DNA of 64,000 bases from Hevea brasiliensis (Eukaryota > Streptophyta > Magnoliopsida > Malpighiales > Euphorbiaceae): NCBI RefSeq assembly GCF_030052815.1, contig NC_079495.1:35149987-35213986 (forward strand), in the 5' to 3' direction. This document shows positions 1 to 10,430 of the stretch, piece by piece (position 1 is the first letter of the stretch; every line of letters begins with the position of its first letter). The notes under the pieces are model-generated. The model saw only the letters and a list, made by a program, of their open reading frames with translations, was not told the DNA's origin and did not search any database. Position numbers and translations under genes: made by a program.

Positions 1-110
1 AAATAAATGAATTAAGAAGGGTAAATTGTAATGGAATAAGATATGGTGCTCCAGCGCACTTTGTGGCATATCTTGCTCGGCTACACTGTAGACGAGTAAG
101 AGGTGTCACA
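1..110 (+). repeat. 3' end of the 5' LTR of element P
   Basis: The stretch matches the end of the P 3' LTR near 52800-52883: the block reading gtgctccagcgcac, then tcttgctcggctacactg, then a terminal tgtcaca. The LTR end is at 110. Normally the initiator-tRNA-Met primer site follows within about six bases, but here a truncated, inverted copia-type LTR abuts it instead. The rest of this LTR lies upstream of the window. Confidence 0.8.
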
Positions 111-405
111 ATTTATATCTCATATATATACCTTGGGAACAAACATGATTACAATCTTTTTTGGATAAGTCATGTCCTTATTGTGAAGTATCCTCGATTG
201 TAAACCAATTTATGATACTTTGTGCTAGAAATACTATCACTCATATTCTTAACAAATTAAGAATAGAATTTCTAACAAAATATCAATAGACCTTTTCTAT
301 TACACATAAATACATTATGTAAATAGAAAAGTGAAATTTCCTTTTATTAATAAAATATGTACAAGATACATACTAAATAATATGCTCTAGGGCATACTAC
401 TAACA
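111..405 (-). repeat. Truncated copia-type LTR, inverted
   Basis: This is the reverse complement of the first roughly 295 bp of the LTR at 589, at about 90 percent identity by eye. Its TG end is at 405 and it breaks off at 111, exactly at the end of the P 5' LTR. It replaces P's primer site, leader and start of gag. The divergence between the two arms suggests two separate insertions rather than a recent inverted duplication. Confidence 0.75.
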
Positions 406-588
406 CGGAGTTATGCCACCACCACCACCTCCACAGTAGAAGTCTCATTTAGAGAAGCTCCGAAAATTTGGAGCTGTGGATTTCCTAGGTAAGAAAGAGG
501 ATGACTCGGTGGCAACTGAGAATTGGTTAGATAGAACCATAAGAGTACTAAAGAAACTTCACCACACCCCAGATCAGAACCTAGAGGG
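406..588 (+). pseudogene. gag: gag fragment of element P (N-terminal part)
   Basis: This island encodes a short run of prolines followed by a segment like SHLEKLRKFGAVDFLGKKED. It is the same as residues near 53242-53400 in element Q and, on the minus strand, near 38400-38540 in element A. It is the N-terminal part of the Ty3/gypsy capsid region. It is cut on the left by the inverted LTR fragment and on the right by the solo LTR, whose insertion split the codons for the conserved EGV segment; gag resumes at 2691. A TAG stop replaces a CAG codon near 450. Confidence 0.7.
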
Positions 589-2690
589 TGTTAGTAGTAT
601 GCCCTAGAGCATATCATTTAGTATGTATCTTGTACATATTTTTATTAATAAAAGGCATTTCCACTTTTCCGTTTACATAATATATTTATGTGTAATAGAA
701 AAGGTCCATTGATATTTTGTTAGAAATATTATTCTTAAGTTGTTAAGAATATGAGTGACAATATTTCTAGCACAAAGTATCATAAATAGGTTCACAATCG
801 AGGATACTTCATAATAAGGACATGACTTATCCAGAAAGATTGTATTCATGTTTATTCCAAGTTATTTATATGAGATATAAATAAGATGGAATGGTAAGTC
901 TCATGCCATATAACAAACATGATAGGCACTTATAAATGATAAGTAGGCCGAACCAGTGACACTTATGACAAGCACATGGAGTTTACTCTTGTCAATGTTT
1001 TGTCATAAATCATATCAGTGCATATAATCTTTAGACCTGAGATAGCACAGTTATTTTGTATATAGGTAGTTTGAGTTTGATACTGCTTTCATACTTGTAC
1101 TGTGTATGGGTATATGGGCATCTGTTGGCTCCTACTAGTTATATATGGAGGTAGGTGTTGATCAAGATGGAATCTGTTCCTCTAAGTAAATAGAGATAAA
1201 ATCCTATGTTCATTTAATTGTTCTTGATGTTTCAAGTTCTGGCCAGACAGATAGATTTATTCGAAAGAGTTTCTGATGAGAAAATCTTTTAATCAAGAAC
1301 TAGAATTAAAAGAGAACATAATATTCATAGCAAATGGAGTTTGACATAAACCATGACTCCAGCTTGAGTTGGGATTTTGTAACAGAGAGATTTTAGTGCA
1401 TGGTAACATATGATTATAGGTTCATTTAAGGTGAACCTTATTACTAATTGGGTGGCCATGGCATCCTGTGCTAGGTGTTAACCATGGTTTATGAGGTGCA
1501 TAAAATGATTTAGAGAAATCATTTATGGTAAGAAAGAGTTCTGATGATATTAAGAGTTGATATCATGTCTCATTGCCAATTAGTGATGAGTCTAGTAAGT
1601 TATACACATACACAAGTTATCACCTATTTAAATATGATTTAATTAATTAATTAAAGAGTTTAATTGATTAATTAAAAAGGTTTGGTTTGCTATTAAATTG
1701 CAAAGTCCCTAGCATGACTTGAAACCAAATCTAGATTATTGGATGTGTAGTATAAATTAAATTTATATTTAAAGTGTTTAAATATGAATTTAATTAATGA
1801 GAAATTAATTAATAGAGATTAATTAATTAATTTATATTTGATATAAATTAATTAGAAGAAGAAAAATAATTATTTTGGGTTAAGAACTCAAAATTAAGAC
1901 ATAGGGGCATTTTGGTCATTTCACAGTGTGATACGTGGCACCATGAGATGGTGACACGTGAGATTACACATAAGCTTGCCAAATGTTTTTTAATCATGTA
2001 AGATGATTAAAATCAAGATTAAATATAGGTTTGACACTTGGCACAATGTGATTGGGTCACTTAAACCTAGAGCTAATCAAAGGGTGACATGTGGCAAGGG
2101 TTTAATGTGTTAACCTAGCTATTTAAGTGTTCTTAAAAAAAAAAAAAGCAACTAGCAGCCACTCCTCTCCTTTGTCACGCCACTTTGAGGCTTTTCTTCT
2201 ATTCTTCTTCATCTCTCATCAATTCAAAGAGATTAGCCATCAATCTCTTGAATTAAGAACACTAGAAATTATTTCTAGTGTCCTGCTTACATCTCTAATC
2301 TCTTAAAAGGCAGAACTTGAATTTCTAATTAATAGAAAAAGCTTTAGAAGCTGTTCAAGGGCTGCCATAGGTGTTCTTGGTGTGGACAAGCTAGAGGGAC
2401 AACATCTGGTGTCCTGAAGACGAATCTCAAAGGCGCAAACACGCTGCAGTGCATCAAGAGGTTAGTGTAATCATTCTTGATTTAATCTAGGGTTCTAAAA
2501 TTAATCTAATTAATTTTAAAATCTTAAATGGCAAATACAGATCCAAAAACATATTAAAAGAGTTTTAATATGTTTTTTATCATTGAAATCAAATAGATAA
2601 AAATAAATCTTGCATGATGCATGTGACCCTAGGTGAAAATTTTTGAATTCAATGGTATAAACTTGTGTTTTTCACGCTTCTGTTCCTTCA
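589..2690 (+). mobile_element. Copia-type solo LTR, 2.1 kb, in P gag
   Basis: The insertion starts TGTTAGTAGTATGCCC and ends CTTCA. It is flanked by gaggg (584-588) and aaggg (2691-2695), a 5-bp target duplication with one mismatch. Removing it and one duplicate rejoins the gag codons as seen in element Q. No coding sequence, primer site or polypurine tract is visible, so I read it as a solo LTR left by LTR-LTR recombination. The Ty1/copia assignment rests on the termini and is an inference; a non-autonomous element cannot be excluded. It contains AT-rich stretches of TTAATTAAT repeats around 1630-1850. Confidence 0.65.
1925..2135 (+). promoter_or_regulatory. Candidate promoter in solo LTR (ABRE, G-box, TATA-like)
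   Basis: An ACGTGGC element is at 1933-1939 and a CACGTG G-box is at 1955-1960. Further ACATGTGGC and CACTTGGCAC words follow. A tatttaag TATA-like box lies near 2120, just upstream of an A-run. ACGTG cores of this kind bind bZIP factors in plants and often confer ABA or stress response. That this LTR responds in that way is an inference. Confidence 0.35.
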
Positions 2691-3420
2691 AAGGGTGTTG
2701 TGTCCCTGTTCCAAGATGATGCATACCAGTAATAGGACACAGTATCCATTGAAGTGCAGCCAGAGCAAATAACCTGGGACTTTTTTCTCACAGAGATCAT
2801 AAAAAAGTATGTGGGTAGTGTGTATTTGAAAGATAGAAGAAGAGAATTCATTAGCCTGCGACAGAGAAAATTATCAATAGCGGAGTATGAGAGGGAATTT
2901 GTTAGATTAAACCGCTATGGAAGGGAAATAGTCCCTAATGAACCTAAGAGGTGCAAAAGGTTTGAAGAAGGGCTGAACGATAACATTAAGATCACGATAA
3001 CTACTTTGGGAATTACTGATTTTGAAAAGTTGGTTGAGGCTGCATTAAAGGTTGAAAAAGTTAGAATTAATGAGTAGAATAGAAGAGATAGACAGCAGAA
3101 GAGGGGTCCAGGTTAGTCTAGTACATCAGCTGCTCCTAGTAAGAAATTCAGAGGTCCTCCTACTCAGAATTCCAGTTAGCCACAAGGTCAGGCCAGTCTC
3201 AAGGGCCTAGATCTCAGTTTACACCGAGGAAAGGCCAGTCCACACCCTCAGTGGGCAGCTCTCCAGGGACGGTATTCAAGGGGCTAGCCCCAATAGCCTC
3301 TTCTGCTTGTCCACACTGCCAAAGGTGGCATAAGGGAGAATGTTAGCGAGTGACTGGTGGTTGCTTCCGGTGTGGGTCGAAAGAACATCAGATCAAAGAT
3401 TGTCCACAGAGGACTGCTAT
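2691..3420 (+). pseudogene. gag: gag of element P (capsid to CCHC knuckle)
   Basis: After the solo LTR, gag continues with the capsid helices (segment EFISLRQRKLSIAEYEREF, then a REIVPNE-like motif and FEEGLNDNIKI), then a basic, Ser/Pro/Gln-rich linker and a CCHC zinc knuckle (CFRCGSKEHQIKDC, about 3362-3403). The product would form the virus-like particle in the cytoplasm and package element RNA. In-frame stops include TAG near 3075, 3102 and 3167 and TAG in place of a Trp codon at about 3343. Several fit C-to-T decay of CAG or G-to-A decay of TGG. The longest open piece is 2754-3077. Confidence 0.75.
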
Positions 3421-4072
3421 AGCTACCCCAGCTCAAGCAGACAGGCCTGCCCCTGCACCTCAAAGGGGTATAAGGCCCTGCAAATCTGAGGTAGCTGGCA
3501 CATCACAGAGGCTAGCATTAGAGTCAGCTAAGAGGCTAGAGGCAAGGACACCAGCCAGAGCATATGCCATGAGAGCTCAAGAGGAGCAGAACGCTCTAGA
3601 TGTCATTAAGGGTACTTTCTTCCTCTACAATTTGCCTGTGCATGCATTGGTGGATCCAGGATCCACCCATTCATATATCTACATCAAGCTACTCATAAAA
3701 AAAGGGATACAAATAGAGGAGAGTGACCAAGACATTCTGGTCACTAATCCACTAGGCCACAGTGTGATAGTGAATAAGGTGTACAAAGGTTGCCCATTGA
3801 GGATTCAGGGGTAAGAGTTCTTGGCAGACCTAATTGAATTGCCCTTTCACGAGTTTGATGTGATTTTGGGAATGGATTGGTTATCACGTCATCAGGAAAT
3901 AGTGGACTATAGATTGAAAAGAATTACTTTAAAAACTCCTGAGGGTGTTGAGATCACAGTTGTGTGGGAAAGGATGGATTTTCTGTCTAATGTTATCCTA
4001 GCCACTGCTGCAAGGAGATTAATGAGACAAGGCTGTGAAGCCTACTTGGCACACGTGGTTGACACTAGGTAG
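3421..4072 (+). pseudogene. pol: Retropepsin-like protease region of element P
   Basis: The aspartic protease that would cut the polyprotein is marked by the segment ALVDPGSTHSYI (Asp codon near 3653) and, downstream, by DLIELPFHEFDVILGMDWLS, the flap and C-terminal motif typical of Ty3/gypsy retropepsins. The active-site triplet reads D-P-G rather than the usual D-S/T-G; the same triplet occurs in elements A and Q, so it is a family trait. A TAA stop near 3812 and a TAG near 4070 interrupt it. It continues in frame from the zinc-knuckle region, as expected for a single gag-pol reading frame. Confidence 0.75.
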
Positions 4073-5302
4073 GCGAAGCCAAATCTGTATGACATAACCA
4101 TAGTAAAAGACTTTTCTGATGTGTTCCCTAAAGAATTGCCTGGGTTACCACTAGAAAGGGAAGTAGAATTTGCCATTGAGGTACTATCGGGTACAACACT
4201 AATTTCCATTACTTCGTATAGGTTGGCATCCACAGAATTGAAAGAGTTAAAAATCAAGTTATAGGAGTTACTAGATAAGGGGTTCATATGCCCCAGTGTG
4301 TCACCATGGGGAGCTCCGGTGCTATTTGTGAAAAAGAAGGATGGGACCTTAAGGCTATGTATTGATTACTGGCAGTTGAACAAAGTGACAGTGAAAAATA
4401 AATATCCATTGCCCAGAATTAACGATCTGTTTAATCAATTGAAGGGAGCAGGAGTATTTTCTAAGATTGATCTTAGATTAGGATATCATCAGCTGAGGGT
4501 AAAGGATGCAGATGTGCCAAAGACTGCATTCAGGACCCAGTATGGGCACTATGAGTTCCTGATGATGCCGTTTGGGTTGACAAATGCACCAGCAGCTTTC
4601 ATGGACCTTATGAACTGTATCTTCCATCCATATTTAGATCGGTTTGTGGTCTACAGTGATGCCTCACATAATGGGTTAGGGTGTGTGTTGATGCAAGAAG
4701 GGAAAGTGATCGCTTATGCTTCTAGGCAATTAAGGCCACATGAACAGAATTACCCTACTCATGATCTGGAGCTAGCAGCAATTATCTTCGCACTGAAGAT
4801 ATGGAGGCACTACCTATATGGAGAAAAATGCTACATATACACAGACCACAAAAGTGTGAAATATTTGCCAACCCAGAAGGAGCTCAACCTTAGACAGAGA
4901 AGACGGATTGAGTTCCTGAAAGATTATGAATGTGTGATTGACTACCATCCTGGGAAAGCAAATGTAGTTACCGGTGCCTTGAGTAGAAAATCCATCACAG
5001 CTTTGAGATCACTGAATGCTCATCTATCCTTAGCTCGAGATGGAGCTATTTTGGCTGAGTTACAAGTGAAGCCAAACTTGCTACAGCAGATGCAAGATGT
5101 GCAGAAGGCAAATGAGAAATTAATGGATACTATGGGTAAAATCTTAGAGGGGAAGGAAACTGATTATGAGGTAAAAACCGATGGGTGTCTGCACTACAAA
5201 GGAAGAGTGTGTGTACTAGATGATGGGGAATTGAAGATCAATATTCTAAAAGAGGCGCACACTAGTACTTATGCCATGCACTCGGGAAGCACAAAAATGT
5301 AA
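4073..5302 (+). pseudogene. pol: Reverse transcriptase-RNase H of element P with 444-bp catalytic deletion
   Basis: RT motifs in order are [27 protein letters not shown] (first catalytic Asp) and [17 protein letters not shown]. The frame then jumps from the FVV before the catalytic box straight into [10 protein letters not shown] of RNase H. Compared with element A, exactly 444 bp (148 codons) are missing, including the FIDD box and the connection domain. The junction at 4643-4652 reads tttgtggtct, which is close to both deletion ends, so the loss looks microhomology-mediated. RNase H continues with the TDHKS segment and the chromovirus linker. The open frame 4298-5302 survives despite the deletion. 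Stops occur between 4070 and 4298. It cannot encode an active RT. Confidence 0.8.
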
Positions 5303-5772
5303 CTTGATTTGAAGCCTCATTACTGGTGGCCTGGTATGAAGAAGGATATAGCTGACTACGTGACTAGATGTTTGACATACCAGCAAGTTAAAGTAGAACA
5401 TCAAGTTCCATCAAGGTTGCTACAGCCTATAAGCATACCTGAATAGAAATGGGATCAAGTCACCATGGACTTTGTAAGTGGTCTACTTCTTGCCCAAAAG
5501 AAGCATGATGCAATATGGGTAATAGTGGATAGACTGACAAAATCAGCCCACTTTCTGCTAGTTAGGACTGACTACTCACTGAAGAAGTTATCAGAATTAT
5601 ATATCAGTGAGGTAGTTAGACTACATGGAATCCCACTTTCCATCATATCTGATAGAGGCTCGAGGTTCACATCCAGATTTTGGAAGAAGTTACAAGAATC
5701 CTTAGGCACACAACTCCATTTTAGCATGGCTTTTCATCCTCAGACGGATGGACAGTCAGAACGAGTAATCAA
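5303..5772 (+). pseudogene. pol: Integrase zinc finger and catalytic core of element P (5' part)
   Basis: The segment holds the HHCC finger, with one Cys changed (LTY for LTC near 5375), then the DDE core: first Asp in [11 protein letters not shown], second Asp in ISDRGSRFTS and catalytic Glu in DGQSERVI. Stops replace the Tyr after TKM (near 5301) and a Trp (TAG near 5444). The frame is cut at 5772 by the 3' LTR of element B. The integrase resumes at 45321. The five bases atcaa before the cut recur as atcca at 45321-45325. Confidence 0.8.
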
Positions 5773-8700
5773 TGTGATGCCCCTTACCCGTCGACTGTAT
5801 AGCCGAGCAAGAAGTGCCACATTCCATGCCGGAGCACCCTATCTTATCTTATCATATCCATTGTGAATTTTTAATATCATTTAAAAATAGGTATTCCATA
5901 TGTGGAAATTTTTTTTATAACTTATTTCTGTGGAGACCCGGACAGAGCCTCCTCTGTTTTGTTAGCATCTGGCGGGTTTCACTAATCACCTGTTAACATG
6001 TTCATATTTATTTCACACATTTCCATATCATATTCTCTTTTATCATATCATTCAACTCTATTTATGAGAACACAAAATGAAGTATCATCTATTTAATTCA
6101 TATAGAAATTCATAGATAATAAATTACAAGTTTTCATAACAATCTCAAAGTTTAATTACAAGTCCAAAATGAAATACATCATATGTTTATGTACAATGAA
6201 CAAAAGAACAAGACATACATGGGCCCTACTAACAAAATACAAAAGACTGAGGTGACTCTGGACGGTGGCAGATCTGGTCGAAGCTCTGTCAAGGCACTAC
6301 TAGTGTTGCTGCTGTGGCTGCTTGGACTGGTCTCCAATACCTACGCGATGGAAAATCAATGCGCTATGTATAATGCTTAGTGGTGCATAATTTATAATAA
6401 CAATAACTAATAATTGAAATAATAATGGCAATTCATAATTTCTGGGTCTTTTACATTTTTATTGCACTTTGAGAATAATTTAAATTATCGGGATCTTTTC
6501 TATTTACTCATTGTATATTTAGTTTTAATTAATTATTATCAATGCCCAAGAAACCTATAACAAATTATAAAAGCTCGATACATGGGAGTATACTAGTTAG
6601 ACAGCCATATGTCTATCCAGTATATGTCGGTCATGTCAGGCATGAAGCCTGCGGGCAGGCATTTAAGCTAGATATAATATTAGGAACATTGGCCAATGGG
6701 CATATAAAAAATCAATCAAATCATATTTAGACATATTTTATCTGTTAATGATTATTCCTATGGGCACTACTACTATCTGTAGTCCCTAATTGGTATACCA
6801 ATTGATCCAAATTAAATAAATAAATCTAGGTATACTATGGGCAATTACACATTATTACTCATTTATTTGAAATGTTCATATCACTTTATAGTGGAAAAAT
6901 AAGTCCTACATACCCCTTTCATGTGGTTTAGTATTTAATGGCTTGTTAGGGTTAAATCCCTACCATAAGATAATTTATCTAATGGACCTTTCTTTAGGTT
7001 TAGTTTTTGTCTCAATTTTACCTATCCATTTGATCAATTTGTGGCCACTGTTTGGCCACACTTCCTTCATAGAAATTGTTCCTCTATGTCTTATCTTTAT
7101 TTTCCCTTTTGAATCATGTAAATTTGATTTTTAGAACTCAATTTATGATCAGATAACCATAACTAACTCATTTCTAGATTCTGGTTCCTTAACTAGGTAG
7201 CATTTGGACTTAGAGTTTTCCTAATTAATGGAACATGTTTCAGTCACTTTTAGGCATGGTGATCTTCATAAAAATTGTTGTCCTATGTCTTATTATCATT
7301 GAGAAATTTGAATCACAATTTTAATTTTTTTGTTTTTTTTTATTTGTGCCAATTAATCGACTGACTCATGTACCTTTTTTTGTGTGAGTGTTCAGTCTGG
7401 TCGCAGGTCACTTTTTGAGGTTCTTTCATTCATAATTTGAGGTAGGTTTCTGAAAAAAAGTTGTAGCCCTGTTTCTCAGGTTTCTGGAAAGGTATGGCTC
7501 ATCCCAATTGGATTTTTATTGTGGCAGTTATGACTAAAAGACTATTCTGGGGTCAAGTAAAGTTTGGTCAGATTGCAGGTTTTGATACAATGAATTGTTC
7601 TAACTATTTAACCTAGTTCTCTTGATTTTTGGGTTTTGGTCAAAATATCAATTTTGTAGATCTATGTCTTATGCATATTCTCCCATTGGTTTCATTACAT
7701 TTGAGTTTTTGTAGACCAAGTTATGGCCATTTTGCCAAAACTGGTTGGGTTTTTATGTGCTTCTGGACAACTTTGATTCAAGCGGTTTGTGACCCAAATT
7801 GGGCCAGCAATTTGGTTAGGTTTTTGGCATTTCTGAGTTTAATGGTCTTCATGAAAATTGTAGCCCTATATCTAAGCTTTCCAATGGTACCAAATTTAGG
7901 AAATTTGGACCATTATAGAGGGAGTTATGATCAAATTAATATGTACTATTCATTTAATCATTTTCTGGGTTTTGTGCAGGGTCATTCGGATTTGGGCAGT
8001 GTTTAGGTCAAGTTTTTGACAAAATTTGGGCATGGTGTCTATGAAAAATAAGCTATTTTGAGTCTAATTTCACCTCCAATTGGCCTCATACCAATTGGAG
8101 TCACACATTTTCAGTTATGATTCAACAAATATACTGGACTCATAGAGTCCCAACCTGCAGAAAAATGACACTCCCAAAGTTTAATCTCCTCCAACTTCCT
8201 TATTTCAATTTGCATACATAACACTTCTATAAGCAACAATCTCAACTCAATAGGTCAATTTCAAGCATTTACATAAAGTCCTCAATCATGTACACAAACC
8301 TAGTTTCAAGTTTCAAATTTGCACACACACTACACATTCAAACTCCCAAACATATCAACTTATCAAATATTCTCATGGAACCATTTTTCTTCACTTGAAA
8401 GCAACAAACCTTAAGGTTCCATGGCTGCCAAAAATTCAAGTGTCTCTTTCCCTCAAGTTTTCTTTTTAATTTCACGAAATGTATACTTGACTAAACATGC
8501 TTTTCATGTTTAATGAAAAGAAAGAGATGGATTACTAACCTTACTTGAGCTTCCCAAACTTCAACTTTCTTGCTTCTTACTACTATTAATAGCTTCCTTA
8601 TAGAGTGGGCTAAATTTTTTGTGAAGTGAGCTATGGGTTTTGTGTGGAAGAAGCTTGGGAAATCAAGCTTTAAGCTTGACAACAATGGAGGAAAGAAGAA

Positions 8701-9209
8701 GCAAGTGTGCCGGCCATGGAGAGAGAGAGAAGAGGGAGTGGAATGGAGAAGAAGGGTTGGTGGGGTTTATCTTATGTGTTTATTTATATATTCTATTTTT
8801 TATACTTTAAATTTTTAAATTTCATATGCTTTTTCTTTTCTTTTCTTCTTCTTTTCCTCTTCTTTTCTAATTCAATTCATAAGGTTTTTAACTTATACTA
8901 ATTATTTTAATTCTCTCAAATTTTAAATTTTTGACATTTAGGTCAAAATTCACCTCTGGGGATGAAATGACCAAAATGCCCTTCATGGTGCACATCGGGT
9001 TATTTTTATTATTTTTGTACCAATTAATAAATTCTCTAAATTTTATTTTATTTTCTCTAAATTGTTCCTATATTTTTTTAACATTTATTCCATCAATTTA
9101 TGCCTTTTCACTACAGTTTAAGTGTAGTTCTAGACATTCTGACTATCCGAACAGACATTAGTCATCAGAATAGTAGAATGTACAGACTACCTATGATGAG
9201 GGCATTATA
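5773..9209 (-). repeat. 3' LTR of element B
   Basis: The plus-strand sequence starts tgtgatgccccttacccg, the complement of the LTR end, and finishes gcattata, a decayed form of the usual gtgttaca (LTR start). It matches the 5' LTR halves at 32142-32321 and 42036-45320 along its length. Inside are a TATA box (8781-8790, complement), several degenerate 190-bp modules (7450-8130) and a CCAATTGG palindrome pair near 8075. Unlike the LTRs of P, Q, A and C, it lacks the 5S-like block. No gene is seen in it. Confidence 0.85.
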
Positions 9210-9225
9210 ATTCTTCCCCTTTAAA
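9210..9225 (-). other. Polypurine tract of element B
   Basis: On the minus strand this is a taaaggggaagaat purine run directly before the LTR start. It is the site where plus-strand DNA synthesis primes during reverse transcription. The same run precedes the 3' LTRs of P, Q and A. Confidence 0.75.
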
Positions 9226-9896
9226 TAGAAATTTCATCCTCGAAATTCTTGATGTGATGAGGAATGTGTTCATCCTCTCATGTCCCTTCTTCCACGTGTT
9301 GTGGTGTCTCCACGCAGACTTTCACTAGTGGGATCCTCTTATTGGTCCTCTTATTTCTACTTCTTAAGATTCTAAGATTCTATTCCTTTTCATTATATGT
9401 CAAATCAGGTTGCACAATTATCTCCTCTGCTGAAATGACATGTGAAAGATATGATCTGTATCTCCTAAGCATCGACACATGGAATACATTGTGAATCTTG
9501 TCCAGTTCAGGGGACAAAGCTAGCCTATAGGCTACTGGACCCACATGCTCAATGACATCGTATGGACCAATAAACCTAGGGCTTAACTTACCCTTCTTAC
9601 CAAATCTCAGCACTTTCTTACAAAGTGATACCTTGAGAAACACCTTATCGCCAACCTCATACTCTATATCCTTTCTCCTCGTTCTCGGCCATATGACTTC
9701 GCTCTCTCGAGGAGACTTTCAAATTGTCTCCTGATTTCACTTTTTCTCATCACCACCAAATCTGGACCCACTACTTTCTCTTCACCCATTTCTGTCCAAC
9801 ATAAGGGAGTCCTGCATCTCCTCCCATACAATGCTTCATATGGAGCCATTTTTATGCTGGCTTGGTAGCTGTTGCTTCTTAACATATCCTTCAATA
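9226..9896 (-). pseudogene. pol: Integrase C-terminus and decayed chromodomain of element B
   Basis: The minus strand encodes MAPYEALYGRRCRTPLCW, the GKLSPRFIGPY segment of the integrase C-terminal domain and NVFHVSMLRRY, followed by a weak chromodomain remnant (segment IPLVKV). About 60 bp is missing next to the intron: MLRS joins directly to NSYQAS, dropping the codons for the CVIEFEGSWD segment. Frameshifts near 9650 and 9380 break it. In intact relatives this part directs integration towards methylated chromatin through the chromodomain. Confidence 0.7.
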
Positions 9897-9988
9897 CTTA
9901 TCATATCATATCATTCATGTTATTAGTGTCAGGTCATTATTATCATTCCTTTAACAATTATAGTAATTCATTAAGTTCTAAGGGTTAC
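9897..9988 (-). other. Integrase intron of element B (92 nt)
   Basis: On the minus strand the exon ends ATTCAG and the intron starts GTAACC. It is AT-rich and contains the shared words AATGATAATAAT and ATAACATGAA. It ends GATAAG, slightly degenerate compared with GATAG in P. Read unspliced, the frame stops after five sense codons. The position is identical to that of the 74-75 nt introns in P and A. Confidence 0.65.
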
Positions 9989-10430
9989 CTGAATCACCCT
10001 TTCTGACTATCCATCCTTCTGTGGATGAAAAACCGTAGTAAAGTACAGTTGAGTGCCTAAAGACTCTTGTAGCCTCTTCCAAAACCTCGAAGTAAATCTC
10101 GAGTCTCAATCAGATATGATAGATGTTGGCACTCCATGCAGCCGGACTATCTCATTTATGTAAATCTCTACTAACCTCTCCAGTGAGTAGTAAGCTCTAA
10201 CAGGTAGGAAGTGAGCTAACTTGGTCAATCTATCTACAATCACCCATATAGTATCATGCTTTCTCTGTGTTAATGGTAGCCCAGTAACAAAATCCATGGT
10301 GATGCGGTCCCTTTTCCACTTTGGTATGGATATATGTTGCAACAACCTTGATGGAACCTGATGCTCAGCCTTAACCTGTTGGCATGTCAAACATCTAGTC
10401 ACAAAATCACCAATATCTTTCTTCATTCCA
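9989..10430 (-). pseudogene. pol: Integrase finger end and DDE core of element B
   Basis: The minus strand reads from the end of the HHCC finger (TRCLTCQQVKAEHQ) into the core ([10 protein letters not shown], then [14 protein letters not shown] with the first Asp, ISD with the second Asp) and the SERVIQ segment with the catalytic Glu. A stop follows the second Asp (near 10106). The two Cys of the finger are kept. This is the best preserved coding part of B. Confidence 0.75.

Noticed and set aside
1620..1860. TTAATTAAT-rich stretch as a possible origin or MITE
   Set aside because: It lies inside the solo LTR, lacks its own target duplication or terminal inverted repeats, and is simple AT repetition.
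8633..8901. Short plus-strand frames with Arg/Glu-rich then Phe-rich text, repeated near 44760 and 48439
   Set aside because: These are the antisense of the B LTR leader and TATA region, present in every copy; purine-rich leader plus T-run explains the composition.
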